Shown: piece by piece, positions 1 to 8,168 of the stretch
Position numbering within the stretch: position 1 is the stretch's first letter
Layout of the letters: each line of letters opens with the position of its first letter
Assembly: GCA_002897675.1 (NCBI GenBank)
Contig: BDSU01000037.1
Location: 89,608 to 153,607 of the forward strand
Length of the DNA stretch: 64,000 nt
Reading direction: 5' to 3'
Source: a bacterium BMS3Abin02
GTDB lineage: Bacteria; Actinomycetota; Acidimicrobiia; Spongiisociales; UBA4744
Position numbers and translations under genes: made by a program
Notes under the pieces: model-generated
Database searches by the model: none
The model's input: the letters and a program-made list of their open reading frames with translations, nothing else
What the model was told of the DNA's origin: nothing

Positions 1-568
1 CACCGAGGCGATGCGCCGCGACGGAGAGATCCCGTACGGGCCGCACCACCGAACGAGCCAGTCGGTCGGCGACCAGTGCGGAGAGGATCACCAACGCGAT
101 CCCGAGGGAGCCGAGCACAACCCAGGCCGCAGTGACGTTTCGCTCCAGCAGACCCGAGGCAACGAACACCCTCACCACGGCAACCCGTTCCTGCCCTTCG
201 AGAAGGACAGGAACCCAGATGATCTCACCGTCTTCTGTCGGCTCGCGGAACGCCTCGCCGGCGGCGGCCCGCCGATACCCGTCACCCAACTCGAACGGCT
301 CTCCGATGATCGTCCCGTCCGGAAGGACGACCGAGAGCAGTCCCCCGTCGGTCAGCGCTCCCGATCCGACGAGCGCCATGACCTCTTGGGGTCGACCGTC
401 GGTGATCACGACACCGAGTACCTGCGACAACGTCTGTGCGTCCCTTTCGGCGGTCACGAGAACCCGGTCGCGAGCGAGTGTCTTGACCATCCCGGCGAGT
501 GGGATGAGGAAGGCGAGCACCACCATCGCGGTCACCGCGGCAGAGACCACGGCGAGTCGCCTTCTCAC
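1..568 (-). CDS. Sensor histidine kinase, N-terminal part (cut by window edge)
   Basis: Reading leftward from a GTG at 568, 189 codons stay open to the window edge. The visible part has a membrane segment at about residues 5-27, an extracytoplasmic sensor stretch of about 115 residues, a second membrane segment at about 146-168, and then a run ending in VVRPVRDLSVAAHRLG that looks like the start of a HAMP linker. The dimerisation and ATPase domains lie outside the window. The GTG overlaps the response regulator stop (GTGA), so the two genes are probably translationally coupled. Calling it a kinase is an inference from the topology and from its place directly behind an OmpR-type regulator. Ligand unknown. 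Confidence 0.85.
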   Translation of the reverse strand, partial: MRRRLAVVSAAVTAMVVLAFLIPLAGMVKTLARDRVLVTAERDAQTLSQVLGVVITDGRPQEVMALVGSGALTDGGLLSVVLPDGTIIGEPFELGDGYRRAAAGEAFREPTEDGEIIWVPVLLEGQERVAVVRVFVASGLLERNVTAAWVVLGSLGIALVILSALVADRLARSVVRPVRDLSVAAHRLG

Positions 569-1248
569 GGCGCGACCAACTTCACACCCACTCCCCGCAC
601 CGTGTGCAGATACCGAGGCTCGGCGGCAGTCTCACCGAGCTTCCTGCGAAGCCACGAAAGGTGCACATCGACGGTCTTGTCGGCTCCACCGTATGGCTGC
701 CGCCAGACCTCTGCGAGGAGTTCGCGCCTCCCCACGACCGTTCCGGGCCGCTGCGCGAGATATGCGAGCAGGTCGAACTCCTTGCGGGTGAGTGTCAGCG
801 TTCGATCGCCCAACCTCACATCTCGGGAGGCGAGATCGATCACGAGATCTCCGAGCGAGATGACGGACTTCTCGACCGTCTCCCCTCCACGGCGAAGCAC
901 CGCTCGTATCCGTGCGTCGAGGTGGGCTGCGGAGAACGGTTTGACGACGTAGTCGTCCGCTCCGGCATCGAGAAGGTGGACGATCTCCTGTTCATCGTCT
1001 CGGGCCGTTGCGACGATGACCGGAACGTCGGTTACGGCCCGAATCATCTTCAGGAGCTCTGCACCGTCGATGTCGGGCAGTCCGAGGTCGAGGATCACCG
1101 CATCGGGGTTTCCCGACACGGCCAGTTCGAGCCCGGCAAGCCCCGAGCCGGCGGCGCGCACGTCGTGTCCGCGCTCTGCAAGCCTCGCCGCCAGCGTCTG
1201 GCGGATTCGAACGTCGTCTTCGATGATGATCAGTGAAGCCACATTCAC
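565..1248 (-). CDS. OmpR/PhoB-family response regulator
   Basis: 227 residues, the normal length for this family. Receiver domain about residues 4-118: acidic pocket EDD at 10-12, phospho-acceptor Asp54 in VILDLGLPD, Thr81, and Lys103 in VVKPF. The C-terminal winged-helix domain (about 128-226) has the usual TRKEFDLLAYL, VDVHLSWLRRKL and VRGVG elements. It should be phosphorylated by the downstream kinase and bind DNA as a dimer. The upstream gap of about 105 bases is shared with a divergent gene for a Thr-rich membrane protein, which is therefore a candidate target. That link is inference; no direct-repeat operator was obvious. Confidence 0.95.
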   Translation of the reverse strand: MNVASLIIIEDDVRIRQTLAARLAERGHDVRAAGSGLAGLELAVSGNPDAVILDLGLPDIDGAELLKMIRAVTDVPVIVATARDDEQEIVHLLDAGADDYVVKPFSAAHLDARIRAVLRRGGETVEKSVISLGDLVIDLASRDVRLGDRTLTLTRKEFDLLAYLAQRPGTVVGRRELLAEVWRQPYGGADKTVDVHLSWLRRKLGETAAEPRYLHTVRGVGVKLVAP

Positions 1249-1353
1249 ACCCTATACGGATGCCATACCGAATCAGCGCGAACACGAACGCCTTATCGCA
1301 CCTTTAACCTGCCGTTACCGCTCTCCAACGCGCACACCGGCGATACTGCCCGT

Positions 1354-1926
1354 ATGAGCACACGGCGTCTCGGACTGTTCGCCGCCTGGCTGGCGGCGAC
1401 CCTCCTGGCGATCGCGCTCGCCTCCCAAGCGGTCGGACTCGTCCGGGACCAGGTCACCGATCGACCTTCCCGGACGGTCTCCACGCTGCTCGCATCCGCG
1501 ACCACGCCGTCCACGGCAGTTCTCGCCACCACACCGACCGACATCGACCTCGAGGTCCCCCAGCGCACCACGAGTCCGACTTCGACGACGGCGTCGACCG
1601 TGCCCTCCGTGACTGCGGCATCGACCACGACGACGTCGGCCACGACGGCACCGACGACGACTCCGACGACCACGGCGGCGCCGACCCTGGACCGGCGTTA
1701 CACGCTCGTCGGCGGCTGGGTCACGGTCGCATGCTCTGGAGACGACATCAGCTTCAAATCCGCCGCGCCCAAGCCGGGATTCTCCGTCGAGCGCACAGAG
1801 GTCGAAGAGAACAAGGTCGACGTCAAGTTCGAGAGCTCCGACCACACGTCGAGGTTCGAGGCCGAGTGCAGCGGTGGCAACGTCGTCGAGTCCATCGAAG
1901 AGAAGGACGAGCAGGGGGACGACTAG
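1354..1926 (+). CDS. Membrane-anchored protein with Thr-rich linker, unknown function
   Basis: 190 residues. A hydrophobic segment at about 8-28 acts as a signal anchor. It is followed by a low-complexity linker of Thr, Ser, Ala and Pro (about 40-110), which is typical of actinobacterial surface proteins. The C-terminal domain of about 75 residues contains two Cys (VACSGD and EAECSGG) that could form a disulfide, and the protein ends in an acidic tail. No known family was recognised. It is divergent from the response regulator gene. The topology is clear; any role in envelope sensing is a guess from context. Confidence 0.7.
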   Translation: MSTRRLGLFAAWLAATLLAIALASQAVGLVRDQVTDRPSRTVSTLLASATTPSTAVLATTPTDIDLEVPQRTTSPTSTTASTVPSVTAASTTTTSATTAPTTTPTTTAAPTLDRRYTLVGGWVTVACSGDDISFKSAAPKPGFSVERTEVEENKVDVKFESSDHTSRFEAECSGGNVVESIEEKDEQGDD

Positions 1927-1956
1927 AAATCTGCAGTCGGCGGGGATTCCGCCGAA

Positions 1957-2733
1957 TCACAGGATCGCCGAGGCGGCGCGGCCCTCGACACATTCTTCGA
2001 GGAGGCCGCAGTAGCGGCACCATGGACCGCCCCTGCGTTCGATGCCGCGCCCCTCGGCCCAGGCACGACGCAGCGCGTTGACGATACCGGCCACCTGCCG
2101 AGCCGTGGCCGTGAGCGAATCGATTCCGGGTTCTTCGCTGAGGCGCTCCCCCGTGCGGACGGAGACCGCCTCCACCTTCGATGGGAGTTCTCCCCTGTCA
2201 AGCGTCCACAGGAGTGCGTAGAAGCGCAACTGTTCGTGGACCTCCCCCAGCTCACCTGTCTTCCAATCGACGAGCCGGACCCCCGTGCCGTCGGTGAAGA
2301 CCGCGTCCACCGATCCGACGAGGGTCACACCGTCGGCAGGTTCGACCTCGAGCTGGACCTCCGCTCCCTGAAAACCTTCGGTGGGAAAACGTCGGAACCG
2401 CTCGTAGAGGGCACCCACCTCATCGATGACGCGTTCGAGACCGGAGGGTTTCATCGACAGCGGGGCCAACTTGAAGTTCAAGTTCGAGCCACCGATCTCT
2501 TCACGGCACACCTGTTCGAGCCGTTCGGCGGAGATCGGTCCGCCGGCGAGATGCCTGGCGAACACACGGTGAGCGAGCCCGCCCCTGAACGCCGGAATAC
2601 TCTCCGGCCCCCAGACCCCCTCGAGTCTGGATTTGGCATAGTCGGCGCATTCTCGGTAGGCCACAAACGTCGAACCGGACAACCGAACATCGTCGCCGGG
2701 CTCGACCTCTGGAAACACGATCATGAACGGCAT
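1957..2733 (-). CDS. PD-(D/E)XK (RecB/Cas4-like) nuclease, probable Fe-S type
   Basis: 258 residues. The PD-(D/E)XK core is visible: GSVDAVF supplies the Asp and VDWKTG the D/E-x-K pair, followed by a QLRFYALLW helix typical of the RecB/AddB nuclease superfamily. One Cys near the N-terminus (YRECADYAK) and three near the C-terminus (WCRYCGLLEEC) match the four-Cys arrangement that holds a 4Fe-4S cluster in Cas4 and AddB nucleases. No helicase partner or CRISPR array lies nearby, so this is a stand-alone nuclease with a likely DNA-repair role. The fold is well supported; the cluster is inferred from Cys spacing. Confidence 0.85.
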   Translation of the reverse strand: MPFMIVFPEVEPGDDVRLSGSTFVAYRECADYAKSRLEGVWGPESIPAFRGGLAHRVFARHLAGGPISAERLEQVCREEIGGSNLNFKLAPLSMKPSGLERVIDEVGALYERFRRFPTEGFQGAEVQLEVEPADGVTLVGSVDAVFTDGTGVRLVDWKTGELGEVHEQLRFYALLWTLDRGELPSKVEAVSVRTGERLSEEPGIDSLTATARQVAGIVNALRRAWAEGRGIERRGGPWCRYCGLLEECVEGRAASAIL

Positions 2734-2787
2734 GGTATCGACAGACCGCCGAGACCACTACACTCAAACCCCGTTCCAGGGCTGATC

Positions 2788-4689
2788 ATGTCACGTACCT
2801 CTCGAATCATCATCGTCTTTCTCGGCCTGCTCGCCGGTCTCTTCATCGTGCTCATCGGCTCGTTCGGAATTGATCGCGCCTTGCACGTCGGCAAGGTGTT
2901 GCACAATGTCCACGCCTCGTCCGTGGACCTCTCCGGAAGGAACGAGGCGGGAGCCGAGCTGGCTCTCGTCGCGCTGGAGGACGAACTCAGCGCGACGCCC
3001 GCAGTATTCGATGTGACGGGGACGACCGTGGACCTCGACCCGACCACGGTTCGTTTCGACATCGACGAGCTGAGCGCTGCAGCCGCTGCTCTTGACGTCG
3101 GACGGGACGGAACGGTGATCGACCAGTTCAGGTGGTGGTTGGTACACATTTTCACGGTCGAGACCGTGCCGGTGCATGGAAGCCTCGACGAGAAGGCGCT
3201 CTCGGCCGTCTTCGACTACTGGGACGAGTCGGCGATCTCCATTCCTCCGTTCGACGGAGCCGTCGAGGTCCGGGGAATCCAGGCTGTCGCGCGATACCCG
3301 AACCCCGGCACCGGCATCGACCGACCGTCGGCTTCGAAAACGATCCTTGCATCGTTGCTCGATCCGGATCGACCGATCGTCACGATCGAAACGGCGCCGC
3401 TGCAACCCAACCTCGGCGTTGGGGACATCGACGAGGCGGTCGAAGAGGCACAGCAGATGATCGGCCGGCCTGTCGTCCTGTCACGTGAGGACCCCGATAT
3501 CTCGGTGACCTTCACACCACGAGACCTGGCGTCGGCCCTGCGGAGTCAGATCGTCCACAACTCTCCGGCACATATCCAACTGAGCTTCGATCCGGAGGTG
3601 ATCGGCGCGATTCTCGAGCCGGCGAGCGCCGATCTCGGAGTACCCCCGCGCAATGCTTCGTTCGAGGTCGGTGACGACGGCCTGGTCACCATCGTGCCGG
3701 GCAGACCGGGACAGATCGTGGATCCGGAGTTGACCGCCGGAGCGCTGGCGGTTGCTTCCCGCATGCCCGAACGAACCGGGCGGTTGCCGTTCGAAGATGC
3801 CGCCGAACCTGAATTCACGACCGAAGACGCCCTGGCGCTGAACATCAAGCATCTGGTGTCGCAGTTCACGACCTATCACCGCTGCTGCCAGAACCGTGTC
3901 ACCAATATTCATCTTCTCGCGGACATCATCGACGGTGCCATCGTCCTGCCAGGCGAGGAATTCTCGATCAACGAGTACGTGGGACAGCGGGATACCGCCC
4001 GCGGGTTCCTTCCCGACCACACGATCGTGCAGGGAAAGATGGTCGATACGATCGGGGGCGGCGTGAGTCAGTTCGCCACGACGTTCTACAACGCCATGTA
4101 CTGGGGTGGGTACGAAGACGTCACCCACTCGCCACACAGCTACTACTTCAGCCGATACCCGGAAGGGCACGAGGCGACGATCTCGTGGCCGGCGCCGAAT
4201 CTCGTGTTTCGAAACGACTCCGATGCTGCGGTGCTCATCAAGACGTCCTACACCGACACGTCCTTGACCGTGAGTTTCTACGGAGACAACGGAGGCCGGA
4301 CCGTCGTCGGGGAGCAGAAGAACGGACGTCTCCACACGGAAGTCACCTCGGAGGGGGACGGGACCGCCAGAAAGGTCACCTCCAGCGTCTCTCCACGCTT
4401 CGACGAAACCGAACCGCCGACCGAGTACACGGCCAACGACGAGCTGCTGCCTGGCGACGAGATCGTCAATGTGAAGGGCAGGGTCGGCTGGACGGTCATC
4501 GTGACGAGAAACATCGAGTACCCGAACGGGCACGTCGAAACCCAGGAATGGCGTGTCCGTTATCGGCCGCAGCCTCGTGAAATCGAAGTGAATTCCTGCA
4601 TGATCCCCCCTGAGGAAGGGCAAGAACCCGTGCCCTGTCCGACCACGACGACCGTGGCGTCGACAACGACGACTACCGCGGCCGGTTAG
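2788..4689 (+). CDS. VanW/YoaR-family cell-envelope protein
   Basis: The ATG at 2788 is chosen because it directly precedes a basic N-terminus and a membrane segment (about residues 7-27); the upstream open frame has no protein-like character. 633 residues. About 30-340 is a large extracytoplasmic region of the peptidoglycan-binding type found in YoaR-like proteins. The VanW domain lies at about 350-495, with FTTYH, LPGEEFSINEYVG, IGGGVSQFATTFYNA and SPHSYYFSRYPEG. A G5-like strand-rich segment follows at about 540-600, then a Thr-rich tail. VanW proteins accompany some glycopeptide-resistance clusters, but their biochemical role is unsettled. No resistance genes lie nearby, so a housekeeping envelope role is likelier. 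Confidence 0.88.
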   Translation: MSRTSRIIIVFLGLLAGLFIVLIGSFGIDRALHVGKVLHNVHASSVDLSGRNEAGAELALVALEDELSATPAVFDVTGTTVDLDPTTVRFDIDELSAAAAALDVGRDGTVIDQFRWWLVHIFTVETVPVHGSLDEKALSAVFDYWDESAISIPPFDGAVEVRGIQAVARYPNPGTGIDRPSASKTILASLLDPDRPIVTIETAPLQPNLGVGDIDEAVEEAQQMIGRPVVLSREDPDISVTFTPRDLASALRSQIVHNSPAHIQLSFDPEVIGAILEPASADLGVPPRNASFEVGDDGLVTIVPGRPGQIVDPELTAGALAVASRMPERTGRLPFEDAAEPEFTTEDALALNIKHLVSQFTTYHRCCQNRVTNIHLLADIIDGAIVLPGEEFSINEYVGQRDTARGFLPDHTIVQGKMVDTIGGGVSQFATTFYNAMYWGGYEDVTHSPHSYYFSRYPEGHEATISWPAPNLVFRNDSDAAVLIKTSYTDTSLTVSFYGDNGGRTVVGEQKNGRLHTEVTSEGDGTARKVTSSVSPRFDETEPPTEYTANDELLPGDEIVNVKGRVGWTVIVTRNIEYPNGHVETQEWRVRYRPQPREIEVNSCMIPPEEGQEPVPCPTTTTVASTTTTTAAG

Positions 4690-4979
4690 CGGCCGGCGCC
4701 CGTCACCACGAAGAAGTCGCGAATCTGCTCGCCGGCGCGGCGAACGCTCCCCTCGTCCCAGCCACCGTTTCGCTGCACGGACAGCACGTTGAATTGCACA
4801 TAGACGTGTCGAATCGCCGGGTCGGCCTCAAAGAGACGCTTCGCGAGACGAGCCTCGAGGCTGTCTTCGGATACCGGCCGTGTGAACTCCCGGCCGTCCT
4901 GTCCCGTGAAGGTCCGGTCGGTGTCGAAGACCGCCACCTCACCATGGACGACGCTCTCGACTGCGACGATCTGACCCAC
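4686..4979 (-). CDS. Conserved small protein, unknown function
   Basis: 97 residues, soluble, mixed charge, no Cys. Two short strands at the start (IVAVESVVHGEVAVFDTDRTF) are followed by helices. It overlaps the end of the VanW gene by four bases on the opposite strand and sits directly downstream of pyruvate kinase, probably in the same transcript. The composition and the tight packing between two genes favour a real gene. I do not recognise the family. Confidence 0.6.
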   Translation of the reverse strand: MGQIVAVESVVHGEVAVFDTDRTFTGQDGREFTRPVSEDSLEARLAKRLFEADPAIRHVYVQFNVLSVQRNGGWDEGSVRRAGEQIRDFFVVTGAGR

Positions 4980-5019
4980 ACGTGCTCCTTTCGAGCGACG
5001 AACATTAGTGCACGGATCC

Positions 5020-6420
5020 TCACCCGCCGATGGTCTGCAATTTCATCAGATTCGTCGAGGCGCTGCGGTTTGGAGGAGTCCCCGCGACGATCACGACTCC
5101 CTCGCCGGCCGAGCACACGCCGTGGTCGGCGAGGTAGCGGTCGGCAAACTCGATCATCGCATCGGTCGAGTCGAGTCGTTCGAAGGCGACAGGAGTCACG
5201 CCCCGGTAGATCGCCATTCTGCGGCGTGTGCGCTCCACGGGACTGAACGCCATGATCGCTGCGCAAGGGCGGTATTTGGAGAGCAACCGTGCCGTACTGC
5301 CGGACTCCGTGAAGGCGACGATGGTGCCGAGACCGAGATCCGTCGCCGCTTCCACGGCAGCTCTCGCCATCGCAGACGCATAGCCGGCCTGCCCGGGAAG
5401 GAACCCGATCGACTGATGGTCGGATCGTGGGCGATCGGCCTCCACGAGGATCCGATCCATCATCGCCACCGTCTCGATCGGATAGTCCCCGATTGCGGTC
5501 TCTCCCGAGAGCATGACCGCATCCGTTCCCTCCATGACGGCCGTCGCAACGTCGGTGACTTCCGCCCGAGTGGGACGCGTGCTGTGGATCATCGACTCGA
5601 GCATCTCCGTCGCGGTCACCGAGACGAGCCCGGCGGCATTCGTCCGGCGCAGGATGTCCTGCTGTACGGACGGGAGCCGCTCGAGCGGAATCTCGACGCC
5701 GAGATCTCCACGAGCCACCATCACACCATCGGCCACCGACAGGATCGCGTCGAGGTTCTCGAATGCCACTGCAAGTTCGACCTTCGCGATGACCGGCACC
5801 CCCGAGAGTTGGCGAACCCGCTCGACGTCTGCCGCCGAACGGACGAAGGACGCAGCCACGAAATCCACTTCGAGCTCGCGACCGAACGCGAGATCCACCT
5901 TGTCTTTCTCCGTCACCGCCGAGACCCGCAGATTCGCCTTCGGGAAGGCGGCTCCACGGTGGTCACCGACGAGACCACCCTCGATCACCTCGGCAATCAG
6001 TCGGTCTCGCGTTTGCTCGGTCACCTTCATGCGAACGAGACCGTCGGCGAGTACGACTTCCGAGCCCACCCCCACATCGCTGACGAGACGCGGGTACCCG
6101 ATCTCGATTCGCTCCGCGTCCCCGAGGCCCATGCCGGCGACGAGGCTGACCTGATCTCCGCGCTTCAGCCGGATCCCGCCGCCGGGAAACGTGCCGACTC
6201 TGATCTTGGGTCCCTGGATGTCCTGCAGGATCGCCACGGCTCTCTTCTGCCGGGTGGCAGCTTCACGCACGAAGGTCGCCAGTTTGCGGTGGGTGTCATG
6301 GTCGCCATGGGAGAAGTTCAATCTGGCGACATCCATCCCCGCGGCGACAAGCCCGTCGATGGCCTCGGCGGTGGCCACGGCGGGCCCCAGCGTGACGACG
6401 ATCTTGGTGTGTCTGGTCAT
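5020..6420 (-). CDS. pyk: Pyruvate kinase
   Basis: 466 residues from an ATG at 6420. The longer open frame upstream adds only an unrelated 25-residue stretch. Converts phosphoenolpyruvate and ADP to pyruvate and ATP in glycolysis. Family motifs in order: KIVVTLGPA at the N-terminus, RLNFSHG, LQDIQGPKIRVG, then the catalytic IAKVE Lys and metal-binding VARGDLGVEIP, and SVTATEMLESM. The final third is the usual regulatory C-domain, with VAFTESGSTARLLSKYRP. Length is normal, and it is the only pyk in the window. The next gene, at 4686-4979, may be co-transcribed. Confidence 0.97.
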   Translation of the reverse strand: MTRHTKIVVTLGPAVATAEAIDGLVAAGMDVARLNFSHGDHDTHRKLATFVREAATRQKRAVAILQDIQGPKIRVGTFPGGGIRLKRGDQVSLVAGMGLGDAERIEIGYPRLVSDVGVGSEVVLADGLVRMKVTEQTRDRLIAEVIEGGLVGDHRGAAFPKANLRVSAVTEKDKVDLAFGRELEVDFVAASFVRSAADVERVRQLSGVPVIAKVELAVAFENLDAILSVADGVMVARGDLGVEIPLERLPSVQQDILRRTNAAGLVSVTATEMLESMIHSTRPTRAEVTDVATAVMEGTDAVMLSGETAIGDYPIETVAMMDRILVEADRPRSDHQSIGFLPGQAGYASAMARAAVEAATDLGLGTIVAFTESGSTARLLSKYRPCAAIMAFSPVERTRRRMAIYRGVTPVAFERLDSTDAMIEFADRYLADHGVCSAGEGVVIVAGTPPNRSASTNLMKLQTIGG

Positions 6421-6503
6421 GATCGGAAGCGTACCCACTCGAAGGCCCAAGTCGGGTACCGCCGCTGCATCCGGCGTCGGCGGCCGAGCCGGCATTCGTC
6501 TGT

Positions 6504-7484
6504 CTACGCCAGAGCCGGGATCACCTCACGCGCGAACAGTTCGAGACCATTCGTGTCATATGCCGCCTCCGCGAAGTACCCGATCGCGTAGCGAAGACCT
6601 GCATCCGCCCATGGCTTCAGCCTGGCCACGAGCTGTTCCGGTGTCCCGGCCATCTCGCGATACATCGCCTCCATCCGGTCGAGCCGGTCCTCGGCAACGT
6701 AGGGGCGGTAGTGATCCCTGATCCACGCCAGGCGCTCCTTCACGGCTGCCTCGGACTCTTCGCAGACGACGTTGAAGTTGCTCGATCGAACGATCGTTGC
6801 GAAGTCGGTGCCGACATCTTCGCAGTGTCTTCGAAGAATGTCTGACTTGTGGATGAACTCGTCGACCGACTGACCGAAGTTCGTGTACGACGCATACCGC
6901 GCGGCCACGTTGAGGGTCAGCTTCTCCCCACCGCCGGCCACCCAGAACGGGATGTGCGGGTTCTGGACAGGCTTCGGACGGCAGATGGCACCGTCGAGTG
7001 TGTAGTACTTTCCCACATGACGTACCGTGTCCTCGGTCCACATCCTCCGCATGATCTCGACCGCTTCGCGCAGCATGCCGATCCTGACCGAGGCCTTGGG
7101 AAACTCGTATCCGTAACCGGCGTGCTCGTGCTCATACCAACCCGCGCCGATTCCCATCTCGACCCGACCTCCGCTGATCACGTCGATCGATGCCGCAACC
7201 TTGGCCAGATACGAGGGCGGTCGGTAGGAATTACAGGTGCACATCTGGCCGAGCCGAACCGTGCTCGTAACTGCGGCCAGCGACGCCATCAACGTCCAGG
7301 CTTCGTAGGTCACCTCCTGAGAGGGGACCGGAACCGTGTGAAAGTGGTCGTACACCCACAAGGATTCGTACCCGGATCGCTCGATCGTCGCTGCCACCGA
7401 CCGCATCGTCTCCCAGTGGCGCTCTTCTGGTATGCCAACGAGGTCCATCCGCCATCCTTGCGGGACAAAAGCACCAAAACGCAT
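6504..7484 (-). CDS. LLM-class (probably F420-dependent) oxidoreductase
   Basis: 326 residues from an ATG at 7484 (MRFGAFVPQGW). It has the luciferase-like TIM-barrel layout: SLWVYDHFHTVP near residue 40, LGQMCTCNSYRPPSYLAK, GRVEMGIGAGWYEHEHAGYG, and the GGGEKLTL region. These features place it in the bacterial luciferase superfamily, whose actinobacterial members usually bind coenzyme F420 rather than FMN. A divergent cofC gene 78 bases away supports the F420 reading. Substrate unknown. Confidence 0.9.
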   Translation of the reverse strand: MRFGAFVPQGWRMDLVGIPEERHWETMRSVAATIERSGYESLWVYDHFHTVPVPSQEVTYEAWTLMASLAAVTSTVRLGQMCTCNSYRPPSYLAKVAASIDVISGGRVEMGIGAGWYEHEHAGYGYEFPKASVRIGMLREAVEIMRRMWTEDTVRHVGKYYTLDGAICRPKPVQNPHIPFWVAGGGEKLTLNVAARYASYTNFGQSVDEFIHKSDILRRHCEDVGTDFATIVRSSNFNVVCEESEAAVKERLAWIRDHYRPYVAEDRLDRMEAMYREMAGTPEQLVARLKPWADAGLRYAIGYFAEAAYDTNGLELFAREVIPALA

Positions 7485-7562
7485 CAGTGAACTCCGATCG
7501 TCTGCGTGCCTGCACCCTAGGCACACCGGTGCGCGCTCGATCCGGAAGTACCATGCGTCTCC

Positions 7563-8168
7563 ATGCCACGACCCCTCATCGCAGTCCCCGTGAAACCGTT
7601 CGGCGTCGCCAAACACCGCCTCGCCGCCGTCATGGACGGCCCCACACGATCGATCATCGGCCGCCGGATCGCGGCGAGAACATTGGAGACTGCGCGACAG
7701 ACCGGAGCGGACGTCGTTGTGGTTGCCGGTGACCGAGGGGTTCGACGATGGGCTGCCACTCTCGGGTTCGCCGGCATTCCGGAGCTGGAGCCGGGCCTCG
7801 CCGGGGCTGCCCGGTCGGCAGTCGATGTGGCAGCGCTCGACACCCGTCCCTGGATCGTCGCCCACGCGGACCTCCCTCTCGTGGAGGTGGACGATTTTCG
7901 CGCCGTCATCAGGGCACTCGAGGAAGCAGAGGTCGTGATTGCACCGTCCTACGACGGAGGGACGACGGTGATAGGAGGAACCTTGAACGCGTTCGACTTC
8001 CGCTACGGGGAAGGCAGCTTCCGCCGCCACCTCGGCGTTGCATCCCGAAGACGGGTTCGAATCGTCGTGAGACTCGGCCTCGCCCTCGACCTCGATGGTC
8101 CCTCCGACCTGGAGAGCGCCATCAGGCATCCACGCGGAGCCTGGCTACGATCGCTGGTCGATCAGTAG
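7563..8168 (+). CDS. cofC: 2-phospholactate/phosphoenolpyruvate guanylyltransferase (F420 biosynthesis)
   Basis: 201 residues. The N-terminus IAVPVKPFGVAKHRLA is the nucleotide-binding loop of CofC/FbiD-type guanylyltransferases. DVVVVAGDRG, WIVAHADLPLVEVDDF and APSYDGGTTVIGG are the other conserved blocks, the second being the metal-binding Asp region. The enzyme joins GTP with 2-phospholactate or phosphoenolpyruvate to start assembly of the F420 side chain. It is next to an LLM oxidoreductase but not to other cof/fbi genes. Its last seven bases overlap the convergent ATPase gene. Confidence 0.93.
   Translation: MPRPLIAVPVKPFGVAKHRLAAVMDGPTRSIIGRRIAARTLETARQTGADVVVVAGDRGVRRWAATLGFAGIPELEPGLAGAARSAVDVAALDTRPWIVAHADLPLVEVDDFRAVIRALEEAEVVIAPSYDGGTTVIGGTLNAFDFRYGEGSFRRHLGVASRRRVRIVVRLGLALDLDGPSDLESAIRHPRGAWLRSLVDQ

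Noticed and set aside
2236..2787. Upstream extension of the VanW frame by 184 codons
   Set aside because: It overlaps the nuclease gene in antisense, has no protein-like composition, and the true N-terminus with membrane anchor begins at 2788.
5008..6591. A 527-codon plus-strand frame
   Set aside because: It is the antisense shadow of pyruvate kinase; no motif or start signal.
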